Source of the DNA: Gonatopus flavifemur
Taxonomy: Eukaryota > Arthropoda > Insecta > Hymenoptera > Dryinidae
Direction of reading: 5' to 3'
Length of the DNA stretch: 64,000 bases
Assembly: GCA_018340375.1 (NCBI GenBank)
Contig: JAFFJZ010000006.1
Location: 29,704,001 to 29,768,000 of the forward strand
Position numbers and translations under genes: made by a program
Notes under the pieces: model-generated
The model's database searches: none
Told to the model about the DNA's origin: nothing
What the model saw: only the letters and a program-made list of their open reading frames with translations
Shown here: piece by piece, positions 12,311-25,010 of the stretch
Layout of the letters: each line of letters starts with the position of its first letter
Numbering within the stretch: the first letter of the stretch is position 1

Positions 12311-15300
12311 TAAATAAACTATATAAAACCCGTTTTCAAGACAGAATTATGTTGAAATCAACATGGGAGGGTACATTTCTGACTCAGTGAAAATTTTTCT
12401 CTTATGATTTCGCAATCGTAGAAAAAACAAGCGCTCATTTCACGGCGTTGGGAACCCCTCGAAGGGTTAATTTCATGCGAACGGTTACTCATCAAAGATT
12501 GGGAGATCTTGTTTCTCAATTTAGCGTATATTTATTCTCGTGAGTGCGTTTATGGCGTAATATAGAAAGATTTGTACACATTGTACTTTATACAGTACCT
12601 TGGTTCTTCCACGTGTTCTATACTCAAGTATATACCACTACGGTGAATGGAACGTCAACTTCTCTAACCTACACTCACTCAGCAGAAACTCGCTTTTCGT
12701 AATCATTTACAATTCCGAGCGGAGCATATTACTAGTTTTCGTTATTACAGGTCGTTGACTATGAATAGTTTCTGTGAGTTTATATTACGTAGTCTTCAAC
12801 AGTAACAGAATTTATTCGTGCAACATTGATAACCAATCTACTCAGTGAGTATGAATTTCCTCAACAAATTCAAGTACGTAATTAATCTGATACGAATGTC
12901 ATACAGTTTTTTTAATGATTTGAGAAACCTCTAGAATGTTTGAGCATTAACCGAAGAGAAGCATATTCATTACCAAATGCAAATTCGTTCTATAAAACAA
13001 CAGAATAATGTCACACGTAATTGACACAATTCGAGGGATAATGTATATCTGGATAATTTAATGTTGTAATGGAACATTCTCATACATTGAAATCGACATT
13101 ATATTAGAATTTTAAATGATTTACGATATCAAGGCATTGCCATGCTTGAGTGTTCAATGATGCATTGGGCGATACCGATTAATTTATTCAAGATGCATTC
13201 TAAAGTAAGAAAAAGAAACGAATTATTTGGCCTACTCATTTGGATTTGGTCAATTTTTTTATATGAAATGTGCTCTTCATACGGTGCAGAAGTTAAAAAA
13301 AATTCTTTCGAATATCTATTGAACCTTTTATGAACTGTTTCTGAACTAATGTGCTATATGGGTCATTACTTGTGAAGAACGTTAATTAATCGTGGAAAAG
13401 AAACTTATTCAAGAGAATGAGCCATGTTCATGTAGAATGATCATTAGGGTGGTTCTTATTTTATATATAAAGAGTGTTTTCTGAATTTTTTGTTGTCAAC
13501 AAACAAGTTTTCTGTACGGCTGACCCTCTAATTTCGTTCTACATCAAGAAGGATTGCTACAATATTTTTTACATAATTTTCAAAAGAGATTTGGGGGTCG
13601 CTCACGACGTTTTGAAACGCCTAATAATCATTCCGCTGTATCCGAATAGAGATTCACTGAACACAAATGAACTGATAGAGAAACTTTTGATAGAATAAAT
13701 TTTATTCTCAACAATATTTCAAAAAAATCTATCAATTTTGAATATTTTGTTTACAAAAGAAATAGACTATTCCGCAGAAATTCTCCTATTTCTCTCATGT
13801 ACATACCCTCAATTACTCGCGATCTATGGGAATTTTGATTGAAATACGCACCAAGTTCTTCTCATTTTTCACTAATTTTGAAAAAAATAATTTGCTGATG
13901 GTTGAATAGCTAGGAGAGCTATTTTATTCAGCTATGGCAGATACTGATTTAACTGCAACAATGATAAATATGGCTGTCATAGCTAAATTATTTCGCTATC
14001 CAAACATCAAGCCCAAAATTTTACAGCTAAAGGAACAAAAAACTGAACACCTGCCGTAGCGAATTCAATTTTGTTTTGTGTGATCCCGTGAAAAAGTGTC
14101 CCTCATTTCTGCTATGCTTTCCATACTTTCGTTGATAAAATTCCATGAATTAGAAAACAATATGAAAAATAGGGACAAAAGAATTGAAAAAAAGACATAA
14201 AATGAAAGAAAAAATCAAAACGATCGAATTAATTGTATCAATTTCACATTGAATAATCAAAAAGCTTATAGATGTTATGAATAATGGTGCTGCTGCTTCC
14301 TCCTACGTTATTTAGTTGCACTTAGGGTGAGTGAGGTTTGGATATAACTCTGCTACCCTTCATAAGCAAGGAATACGTCTTTATGAAAGGGTATTCATTG
14401 GCGTGATATCTCTCAAAGTTCGATCGATTTGGAAATACAGTTTTGCCCCGCGTGATATATAGCATACTCTCAAAGATGAGAGGATATGAAAAGGAAAAAG
14501 GTAGAGATAAAGTGACAAGACAGAATATCAAGGCCGTGTTCCGGTGACTATGTAATATCATGTTATGACACTATGATTCTTTGGAAACAGAAACAAGAAC
14601 TGAAGCTTCAATTAATTTTTTCATACATAAATGTTCATTTATAATTGTTAACCTGTTACGATCTGGTCTGTAATCATTGTCAGTCATTCATGCGCATAAA
14701 AAGTAATAAAATATATGCTCAGAACTGTGAGAATGTTCTTGTCCGAATGTTAATTGCAACTTTATTACTTCATTAATTTCGAATTTTCGGCATTTTGTTT
14801 AATTTCAAAAGCTCTCGAACTTCGGATGAAATTATTGAATTCAGTGACATTTTCGTGGTCCTTGTGGAAATATTACTATCCTCGATGCTCATAAACAATG
14901 TGTTTCAAGAATGAAAATAGTCACATCCATAATGTAATAGCTACTGTGCATTGTGTCGGAAAAACATCATTTTAATCACTAAACTGCCCACATTGATTAT
15001 TAGTTCTGCAATGATGCCAGCAGTTTTCTCGTGTTTGATGTCTATTCCCGTCGATGATGGAGTATTATTAAGAGTTTTTTAAGTGATTCTGAGAATGTAG
15101 CACGAGCTTTACTAGCAATGTTGCATCGTTGAATTATTAATGTGGTAAATTTGTAGTAACATCAGCGGAAAATCACTAATGTATTCTAAAGATTTCCAAG
15201 TGATGCTTCATAGCGTTTGGAATCATTCAATGTCAGAGAGTTGTTCATGCTACATATCATTGTCAAAAAAGATGTTTATAAAATATTGCGTATATTGTAA

Positions 15301-15706
15301 CAAATGTTCGTTGAACTTAAATTGATCTGAAATCAATCAATTCGTGTCAATCAAGTCATATAATCGTACAATATTATTAGTAATGTTACATTCCAGAATC
15401 CCCAGCAATGTTGTTGATAAGGCTTGATAATGAAATCGACATAATCACCAGAGACGTCTGTAGAGAGAAGTAGGAGGGTCTCTACGGCTCAGGGTGACAA
15501 AATTATGGAGGTTTTTCACATTATTTCCGCGTGGCAAAGATATGAAAGCGCTCCTGATAATCACTATCTAGATAGCCAAAAATTTATATATAATTTATAT
15601 ATAATTCTATACATATTTTATATTAATTTTATTGAATTATATACAAATTATATATGTAATTTTTGAAATATTAACACATGGTGATATTTGATATCACTCG
15701 ATATTT
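12311..15706. other. Intergenic, no supported gene
   Basis: AT-rich sequence with scattered short ORFs (13142-13333, 13474-13698, 14322-14561) that show no domain, no signal peptide of good quality and no splice context. An AGCT-rich stretch at about 13900-14050 resembles the hairpin elements near 19 kb. Confidence 0.4.
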
Positions 15707-15935
15707 CACGCAGAGAAAAATTCTTGCGGATTCTGAAGAATCTGTTTTGCTGTTATAGCAAAAATATTGCCATTTTAGCAAGATATTTGCTGATTCAGCA
15801 AAATTTTCTAGCCCTCTGTATATCTACAATCCTGCTTTGCCGAATGGCAAACGCTTGTTAAAAGAGCAAGATTCTTACTGTAATAACAAATTTTCGAGGT
15901 TTTTTGCTATTTTGGCAACGTTTTTTCTCTGAGTG
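15707..15935. mobile_element. TIR element ending in CACNCAGAGAAAAA
   Basis: Left end CACGCAGAGAAAAATTCTTGC; right end, read inward, CACTCAGAGAAAAAACGTTGC. The interior repeats the word TTTTGCTNTTNTAGCAA. It is 229 bp and non-coding. Confidence 0.65.
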
Positions 15936-18842
15936 TTGGATGGCTAAAAATATCCCACCCAATTTGTTTTGCTATTCGAATATCAAACAAGAAATTTCTG
16001 CTTTGAATTCTTACTGTGACAATTAATAAATAGCTTTAGCTCCAATTATTTCAGTTCCCGCAGCAAATTCATTCCTTTGCGTGCAATATTTCATGTAATG
16101 TCGTGTAACATCGTTGCAATATTAATTCCGGTTTTGATCGATTCGGATTCGTTTTTCGAATCGAAGGAAGTTTGACAATCGATGAAATATCTTAGCGTGA
16201 AGTGTTTTAACCCTCAACAACTACGAGCAATATTATTATATTCATTGGGTTTCGACTTTGGAAACTTCCAGGTGAAATCAATTATTGTTGAGAGGCAAAA
16301 AACAGATATTTCCTCCACAACCTGAGATAATGATCAGTGCGGCAATTAAAGATTCCTGTGTGTATGTTCGTATATGAACTTTCCGGTTATCTCGGAGGAA
16401 TCAAGATTTGAGGATTTGCAATGAAAAATATGAACGACAAACACCTCTCTAAAATTTGATGCTCCATTTTGTTAATCTATTCGCTTCTCACTAATTTGAT
16501 AAATATACTTTGTGAGAAATGTTTTTGCGAAAATAAGGTTTCTTTGCTAAGAGAAAGGCACCTTTCACGGAAGAAATTTTATAGTAAAGATTAATATATT
16601 GATATCGTAACTGTGGGATGTATAAAAAAAATACAAAGTTATAGTTCCTGTCGTCATACTTTGTCTAATTCTTATCTCTGATAATTAGTTCTCTGAAAGA
16701 TGGATGAAACAGTTGGACTGAATTCTTATTTGGAGCTATCCAATGTTCAATGAAACCCTTTGTCTCGGTGCTCACATCAATTTTATAATCGAATAATCAT
16801 TGCCTTTGCGTTCTGGAAATATGTTCCTGCATTGTCAGCGCAATGTTTTTCCCACAACTGAAGGTTTGAACATTTTTTCTCGCAACAGATGAATATCATT
16901 TTTAATGAATTCCAACGTGAGAGGATCAAGTCTCGGAGTTACTCGAGAAAAGAAAAAAAAAAGGGTATTATTGATAAAACTTACGTGCTTGTATTAAAGC
17001 CATTGTTGTGGAGCACGACTTCTGCCTTATGCGATTACGATTCAATACATTCGCGTGATCAAGAAGAGAGAGGAGATGCGAAAATCAAAACGAAAATGCT
17101 TGAACCAACGAAAGTGAATCACTTCTTATTTTGTTTTCATGAATTGAATCGTGGGGAATTTTGATTAATTAACGGTAAGACAAACGTAAACACACCGTGC
17201 GCGCACCCATGTACTGTATAACACACACACACATACGTGAATGAAATCACTCACACGTATACGAATAAAATCACGTCTTCACTAATAATAGTTTGGACTG
17301 ATGAGTTTGTTAATGAAACAATTGAAATAACCGACGTGATTCTTCAGTCCTCGATCCTCCACTCTCGCCAAAAACCAACGAAAATATCAACTGGGCCCGA
17401 CTACTTATACGTTGTCGACGTCGTAACTTGGCCCCACTCTCCCATATTGTGTCACGTACTGGCACATCGAAGAACATTCAGGGTCAGAAAGACGAGCAGA
17501 GTATGATTATTTACTTTTGTATATACACATATGTGATGGTAAAGTTATGTTGATAACGATACAAACTTTCAATTGTCCATTCGCAGAAGAATGTTTCATA
17601 CATGCTCCTATTGTGAAATTTAATAAACAAATCGGATTAACTGAACGTCAAAAAACATTTCTTTCATCTTATCAGATTATTAATATCGATGGTATCGTAT
17701 CATCATGCTCATGATAATTATCATACAGAAGGATTAAAAATCTTTGAAATTTCAATCGTATTAATGCAAATTTATTCCAAAAGGAGACAAATTCAAGCAC
17801 ACTTGGGGAAACTTTGTAGCGAATGTCTTCAGCCCCTGAAATACTAAATCCAAATGTGATCCTCCTTTCCCCTTCAAATGAAAAAAAAAAAAATTCTTTT
17901 TGCATTGTACATTTACAATTCCAGTGAATGGTAATTCCTTGCGAATTTACGATGCAAAGATACAATCCATTTTGAAGATTTTTTAAAAGGGGTTAGTTAT
18001 ACATGCTTCGGGAAATAAAAACATTGAGTATTCCGAAAGGAATCGATTACATGACATTATATTACTTTCTAAGAACTTTAATTTTCAAATCAAATTAAAT
18101 TCTAGAGTGGAATTCCCACTCTTTTGGAGTGACCAATTCCAAGATGAATTTTTCACTCGAAGCGAACAAGCTCATTTCATTTCTCTCTCCAATTTAGAGA
18201 GTAAATCTCGATGAACGGAAGTTATTGATTTGTCATCAATGTAAAAATTTGTCTGTCAGTTTGAGTTGATGCATCAAGTGTCGGTAACACGCTTCAAAAA
18301 CAGAATAATATCGATGACCAGTGTTTTCGTAATGGAGATACGGCACGAACTGACATGTCAGTTGAAGAACTCTACACGTCTAAATCTTCAAACATTTCGC
18401 GAAGAGCTCAATAATCATTCCATGTCTTGCGATATTTTTGAGTCGAGTTGAAGATGTCTCACGCAACATTTTTTGATGTTTTAGACTGTTTTAACGTCTG
18501 AAATATTCTTAAAATATCTCAAGATATCTGGAAGTGTTGCATCAGATACCTTGGGCTTGTCTCGAAGATGCCGTGAGGCACGAAATGATTATTACGAGTC
18601 CAAATGTGAGCAATTCACGTGCGAATAGAGCCACTGAATCGCTAGCTAGCTGGTCGGAGCTATATGTATTGTTTTCTATTGACAGAACTGCAAACCAACA
18701 CATTTCAACCCTAGTAGAGAAAACTTTACTAGGTCCTTAGGTGGGATTTGCAAAGTCCAGCAAGACCTGGTAGCAGCCTGAAGAACTCTTTAAAAAGTCT
18801 GACTGAAATTCAGTCTTGTCCAGTGCGTCGACAATTGTTTTG
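15936..18842. other. Intergenic, no supported gene
   Basis: No recognisable exon. A CA-rich tract lies at about 17221-17234. The open frames at 16889-17164, 17237-17506, 17517-17714 and 18266-18740 lack domain signatures. An AAGATATCT-type repeat occurs near 18490-18535. Confidence 0.4.
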
Positions 18843-19067
18843 CACGGAAAAAATAATTTAGCTGCAGCAGCTAAGTAGCTAGCACGGACACGGACAGCCA
18901 TTGAATTGGCTTCTGCAGCTAAATTTTAGCTGTTACAGCAAGAGAATTTGCATTTGTAGTCAATTTATTTGCAGTAACAGCTGAAATTTAGCTGCAGGAG
19001 CTAATTTAATGGCTGTCCGTGTCCGGGCTAGCTACTTAGCTGCTGCAACTAAATTATTTTTTCCGTG
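18843..19067. mobile_element. AGCT-rich hairpin MITE with CACGGAAAAAA ends
   Basis: A 225-bp near-perfect inverted repeat. Both ends read CACGGAAAAAATAATTTAG inward, and the arms stay paired for about 95 bp (GCAGCAGCTAAGTAGCTAGC, then GGACACGGACAGCCATT) with only a few mismatches. The transcript would fold into one long hairpin. Confidence 0.85.
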
Positions 19068-19194
19068 TGGATGCTCACTTTCAGCTGAAATACAAGCTTG
19101 TTTTGGCTGAATCTTAAAATGGGTCGATATTGAGGTTGGAAGTAAGTTTTACTTTTCACTGTGCGTAAGGAGGAGCGAGGAGCACAGGCAAAAG

Positions 19195-19740
19195 AATGAA
19201 ACAGCTGTGGCAGCTACTCACCTTTTTAACAACCTTTTTTCACTGCTGTAGCCAAAATAATTGGAGCTGTAGCTATTTTTTAGCTACCACAGGGGGAAGT
19301 CGTACACGGAAGAAAGAAAACATTACTGGTTACTGTGAATGACAGCGATCGGTTGAAAAACAAATGAAAACACGCTTGGATAATGAGGATTAGCGCGATC
19401 ACAGCGATGGGTATTGTAATGAAATTCGTCAGTGCTGACTGGACAGTAACGAGAACTGTAAAGTAACGCAGTAATGTATGGAATGAATTTGAGTTTCAAT
19501 GTATTTTTGTGATTCACAGTAACCATTGCTGTTTTCTTTTTTCCGTGTAGCTGTAACTGCACAGAATTGGTGATTGATATTTGGATAGCTAAATAATTTA
19601 GCTGTTGAATTTTCGCTGTGGCTGTCACATTTCTGGCTGGTACCGCTAAGTGAGTATCTGTAACAGCTAAACAATGGTTCCTGTAACCAATTTTTAGCTA
19701 TCCAAATAATAGCTCATTATTTTTTCTCGGGTAAATGAAC
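19195..19740. mobile_element. AGCT-rich element interrupted by a second MITE
   Basis: AGCT-rich sequence at about 19197-19300 and 19550-19740 looks like two parts of one element. It is split by a separate TIR element at 19304-19549 whose left end is ACACGGAAGAAAGAAAACA and whose right end is TGTTTTCTTTTTTCCGTGT. The outer left part resembles, in reverse orientation, the segment at 24890-25005. Confidence 0.65.
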
Positions 19741-20917
19741 GTGATTGCTATTTACGTCCCCATTGTGAATCATACTCTTATTCGCCAACGAAGTACTGGC
19801 AAACGAGACGCACGAAAACGCTGTTTTCGGTGCTCAAACTTTGTGCGCGCAAAATGTTATCTGGGCTGAATCTCCAAGTAGTGAATCCCAAAGTTAGAGC
19901 AACAACCTTGAAGGTACAGAGATTGATCATAAGAAAATTATTAGAAAACTTCGTCACTTGGCAAAGGACGCAAAAAGGTTTTGTTGAAGAAGATATATTA
20001 TCATTATCGCAACTACTATTTTAGCTACTTCAAACATAGAGCTGGACTCGAATTCAACTCAGTATAATTCTGAAGCAATCGAATTCAATACATTTGATAT
20101 ATAATTTATATAAAATCGTATATAAATGAAATATAAATTGATAAGACTTTTCCAACTGGGAAAGTGATTTCTATTTGAAATTTATAACACTTTGCGAGGA
20201 ACAAAAAACGTTGAAGTGTGAGTCTTATCTATCACGCAACATACCAGGCAATCGCATTACACGATCGATGGTGAGCTGGGATAACAAAATTAATAACATC
20301 TATATTCCTTCTACGGAAAGCAACTTCTGGAACATTTTGATCTAGAGATAGAATTACTTCTTCAAAAGCGTGTACTCGTAATATTCGATGAATTCATTAT
20401 AACGTGTTATTCATTGTGACAGTTCGAAATGAGATTTTCATGAAGCATCGATATTCGAAGAGAATTTTCAATGAACTCCCTGGAATTCATTAGGAACATT
20501 TTAGGAAGTGTCATAACAGAAATTTATTTAGAATGCTCGTGCTGCGTGAGAAGAATAAAGTTATTCGTATGAAATGTATTCCTTTCTTGTTCGGACAAGC
20601 TACAGCATTAGCATGAATAGAATAAAAATTTGGCAGGGAACTCACGAAATTTCTTGAAATTCTTCATTCGTATTCTTAAAAGACTTAATAGAACGCTGCA
20701 ATTCGAATATAGGGTATTGTTTTCGCTACTTGAAAAGTGAGAGTTCACCGTTTTCTCTTCTTCGAGTGGGTTTATTTTTGATAAAAAATTAAATTAAAGT
20801 CCCTTCCTGGAGATTGAAATTCACAGTTTTTGAGAATCGTAAATTTTCATGCGAAAGAGTTTGAGGAGAGTTCATCGGAATTATGGATTAAACGGAAAAG
20901 TATTAGATAAAAGAATC

Positions 20918-21113
20918 AAATACATAGGAAGTATGATCACTGGGAACAGAAAAAGTGAAAGGATAGTATGAAGGCAGAATAGCACAAGCGAAAACAGCCT
21001 TCAAGCAGAACAAACGACTTTTATATCGTCATAATGTGAGTTTTCAATTCAGAAAGATTTTCTGACAAGCGTATGTTTCGAGCGTGATACATCGTACGGG
21101 TTGTTCGGCAATT
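20918..21113 (+). pseudogene. Decayed RTE-type non-LTR retrotransposon reverse transcriptase fragment
   Basis: One frame reads KYIGSMITGNRKSER. After a frameshift the next reads GRIAQAKTAFKQNKRLL, then VSFQFRK and, in another frame, a degraded LTSVCFERDTSYG. This order (YLGSMIT, RIA.AK.AF..KK.LL, RK, then WS..LYG.E) is the thumb region of RTE/BovB-like and related endonuclease-reverse transcriptases. Stops and frameshifts make it a relic of about 65 codons; the rest of the element was not found. Confidence 0.75.
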
Positions 21114-22105
21114 GACTCCAAAAGAATTTCCTATGTCATTCCTTTTGAAAAATCGAGGCGTACTCGTACACTTTAAAAGTCCCAATCGGATCGATGAATT
21201 TTATTCAGCAAGCGCGTTTCAAAGAGACGGCATTTGAAAGTGAGTTAGGCAATCGTTCGTTACTTCTATCGCTGTAAATAATCTCTTTGTGGATTTACAA
21301 TATGAGTGTTGTAAAAAAACCGGTCAAATGAAATTTCTGTGAGTGAGTTTTTCTTCAAACTTTATTAATCTACTTCAAATTTTGTTGCCAAACTCTCAGT
21401 TTTATTGATCAATTCCCTTCCTGGATGCCTAGAAGGTTCAAGGAAGCTCGTCGATCGCTTCGAAGGTCAACAAAATTTCTAGTCTATAAAATCAAAATTT
21501 CTCATATTAAAACAAGTTCCAGAGCTGAAGAAATAAACTTGCTTCCGCGTTCGTCTCTTCCTTCGTCCACCTGTTTTGTTGACATATCTATTCGATCCTA
21601 TTGAATTCGGTTCATCTTAACGGAACGATAGTTTCAGTCGGGATTAAAATCATTTTAGATTGGGTTAGAAAACATACGTATAAATTATAAGTTTTAACCA
21701 GATCGAGTGTGAAGTAAATGTTACATTTCTAAGCATCCGTGGCAATGAAAATATAAATATTAAATATTAAATGTCCAGACACCACATATGCGTCCTATGA
21801 GTTTTAAATGAATCGATGTTCATTTTTATTCAACTCTTTAGAGTTCAGGATGACCTCTAAGACCTACGCATAACGTTGTCATAAGATTTTTTTCTCATCG
21901 TTAGATCTATGTTTTTAGTTATTCATTTTCGATTTCAAATATACTACACTTTTTTCTCTTATTTGTGAGATGAAACTGAGAAAAGAATAGTGCCTTTTGG
22001 AGTAGTATTTCATGAAACTCGATATTCTTCAGAGAATACGACCGTTTACAATCGAAGCCGACCACCTTCCATCGCTATATTCTGCAAATTTTCCTTGGAA
22101 TTCCC
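21114..22105. other. Intergenic, no gene seen
   Basis: AT-rich DNA with no open frame of note and no clear repeat structure. Confidence 0.4.
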
Positions 22106-23291
22106 GAACAGACACGAAGATATCTTTTAGAATTCTAAAAGATATCTTCCAAAAGTACAAGAAGTCTTGAAGAATTTTCTAAAAGATATCTTTTCGTATT
22201 CGAAAAGATGTCTTATGCAATATGAATAGATTTCCAAAAGATGTCTCGGAGACTTCTCCAAGATATCTTTAAGAAGAAATTAAGAAATCTAAAAGAGTTC
22301 TTCAAGATTTCTTAAAGATGTCTTGCAAAATTCATAAAAATGTCTTGGAAGATGCTTGAATTTATTCACGAAAAAAAATCTAACCTCTTCTTTTTCCTTC
22401 TCCTCCCTCCCCCCATATTTATCTTTGTCGCTCTCGCACTCCTATGAAGTTGACTTTATCTCAATCCTTGAGGTTGTGGGAATCGAACCCGCGCATCTTA
22501 CGATGTACTTACGCTTCAGTGACCTGAGCTATACAGACAATTCGGTTTTGATGCTTATGATTGTCAATATAACACAGTGGAATCGTGTCAGTGGTGTACA
22601 TTTTCAGAGTAGAAGTGATCTTTTGAAAAAACTGTTATTATATAAACAAATGTCAGATAAGTTGGTCGTGGATACCACAGATTCTTCCCAAATTATTTCT
22701 ATCCCGACGTTATTGAAGAATAACTTATTAATGAGTATGAATGAGAATTTTTGTGAATTTACTTGAAGGCTGTACATAAAATTGAGCGTAAAAAGTTCAG
22801 TAATTTGTGAAATATTTGTGTTTTGAATATTCGTTAATTCCAGCGCGAGTATTAAAAGGTTACAAAATCGTAATTTTCGCACAATTTAAAATCTCTTGGC
22901 ATGTTTATAGATTTTTCAAGCTTTCGATTTGTGACCGAATTTATCACATGTGTAATTGGATTATAATTATAGGCACATTCCGAGTGTTATTCATATCAAT
23001 TCATATGATCAGGTATTTATAACCTAAACCTGCTGACAATCTATCTTCTTAAACATATTTTGTTGAAGTCTTCCAGGAAAATATCTTTCAAACGCTTCTC
23101 AAAGATATCTTTAAGATATCTCGCATGGTCGTCTTGGAGATGTCTTGAATCGAGACATCTCTTAGAAATCTTTCAAAAGATGTCTTTCCAACACTTCTGA
23201 AAGATATCTTTAAGAACTCTCCAAGAACGTTCTTGAAGATCTCTCAATTGAGTATTCTTTTAGATATCTTCAAGAACTGCGTGCTGTGTGG
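22106..23291. repeat. AAGATATCTT-rich repeat pair, possibly one composite element
   Basis: Segments at 22106-22350 and 23060-23291 are dense in AAGATATCTT and TCTTGAAGA. The right one ends CTTCAAGAACTGCGTGCTGTGTGGG, the usual end of the CCCACACAGCAC family; the left one starts CCCGAACAGACACGAAGAT, a possible degraded partner end. The roughly 700 bp between them include a tRNA-like stretch. The left segment contains a perfect 34-bp palindrome at 22116-22149 centred on GAATTC. Confidence 0.5.
22466..22540 (-). pseudogene. tRNA-like fragment (A and B boxes), tRNA pseudogene or SINE head
   Basis: On the minus strand an A box (TAGCTCAGGTC) and a B box (GGTTCGATTCC) lie at tRNA-like spacing within 75 nt. 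The presumed acceptor arms (GTCTGTA and AACCTCA) do not pair, so it is not a working tRNA. A CT-rich tract flanks it at 22380-22415. Confidence 0.5.
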
Positions 23292-24600
23292 GTTTAGTTT
23301 TAATTTTCCGAAAAATCCGAATATCTCAAAAACAACGTAATTTAATCCTTCAAATCTAATCCGGATACTACGCGTGTATGAAAGTTCTTCATTAAAGAAG
23401 TTCTGGTGTATTTCTGGGAAATTGTTTTTGAACCGAATATGTCTTCATAAGTTTTCAATTTTCAGAACTAACCTTAGTGGAAAAATTCTCGAAATTATAT
23501 ATAATTCGTATATAAAGTGTATCCAACTATGAATAACACATATAATTTCGAAAAATTTATGATTAGATTTGGCGGAAATGACAACCGAAGCTTATTTCGG
23601 AAATTCCAATGCTATGTAATATTTTAGAAAAAGTTTCAAATATTTCTCCGCGTCCCACAAATCACGTTTATTCAATTCCTGCCAGGAATATTCTGAATCA
23701 ATTTATCATGATACAAGAGTTGACTTGATCATGCAGCAACCCTTCCGGAAGTTTTTCATAGCCCGTGCGAAATTCCCTAATTTATTCCAAATCATTGCTC
23801 CCTTTCTTTTTCTTATTCTTTTCTCGAAACATGGACGAAAATGTGAAAATTTTACAACTCTAAAGCAATGAACAGGAAAAACTTTGCAACGAAAAATTAT
23901 GAGCTCATTTTTGCCAGGATGTATCTTAGAATATTCCTCAAAATTGTATCACACGAATGGAAATATCTCTAGACAATACAACAGCCTTTGATGTATTCAT
24001 GAGAAAATTCTTCATGAATTCTCGTAGTCCTAAAAGTATCAATTATGAAGGGATCCTAAACTGTGGAACTGTCTGGATACCCTTAACATGGAAAAAAATA
24101 ATCCGCCAATCAGACGCTAAACCGATTTTGTTCTTGAGGTGCTCAAGAATATTTTGATGTCAAAGAGACTTTGAAGATTTTTAAGATCAACAATTTCCAA
24201 GAAACAAAAATGTATGTTCCACGCAATGCAACATCTTCTTCCCACAAGCGGATCTGCCATGAGTAGACATTCTTCTTCAATGAACTCAAAATCCGTTTGT
24301 TGAAATATTCAATGAAAATTCTACTCGTAGGAAAAAGAATCCGATTCCCGCAAATGGCTTTTTCCTAGAGTTTGTAAGCCTTAGAAGTGAGCTTAGTCGG
24401 TTCAAGCGGTATTTCCATCCATTTCTAGAGCAATTTCCTCCATTGAAAGTGAAAGGTTTATTACAAAATTCGAGTGCATATGCACGAAGAAGAATAATGA
24501 GCTCAATATTTGGATAGCTAAAACTTACTCCATAAACTTGCCAAATTTCTATAGTTTCTTTCATGTTTTGAGGGAAGAATGGGGAGAAAGATACGGAAAT
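23292..24600. other. Intergenic, no supported gene
   Basis: Only short open frames (23957-24157, 24286-24564) without domains or convincing splice context. Confidence 0.35.
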
Positions 24601-24664
24601 TTGGCAAGGATGAGGAACACATTCCTAAAGGGAGCTATTTTCCAAACAGCTACAGCTACACTAG

Positions 24665-24840
24665 CTCGTGTTATGGGAAAAAATCATTTCAACCCTGCTG
24701 GTTATTGTGGTAACACGAATCAGTCGTGTCTCCGCAGTAGTGAATGGTGTAGAAAAACGACTCTCTACTGCGGAGACACCACTGGTTCGTGTTACAACAG
24801 TAACCAGCAGTGTTGAAATGATTTTTTTCTATAACACGAG
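24665..24840. mobile_element. Near-perfect hairpin MITE
   Basis: A 176-bp palindrome with arms of about 80 bp. Both ends read CTCGTGTTATNGNAAAAAAT inward, and CTGCTGGTTANTG and GTGTCTCCGCAGTAG occur in both arms. It sits inside a larger AGCT-rich stretch (24600-25010) related to the elements near 19 kb. The ORFs at 24538-24874 are by-products. Confidence 0.8.
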
Positions 24841-25010
24841 CCAGTCGTGTCGGCTACAGTACTCGGTATTGTAGGATTTTCTCCGTGTACGATTCGCTAC
24901 TGCGGTAGCTGAAAAATAGTTATCGGTGCAATTATTTTAGCTACAGTGGTGAAAAAGGGTGCTAGAATAGTAAGCAGCTGCCACAGCTATTTTCTTCTTT
25001 TTTTCGTGTG

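Noticed and set aside
22466..22540. Functional tRNA gene on the minus strand.
   Set aside because: A and B boxes are present but the acceptor arms do not pair and no sound anticodon arm forms.
24538..24874. Two overlapping ORFs across the hairpin at 24.7 kb.
   Set aside because: They translate the arms of an inverted-repeat MITE.
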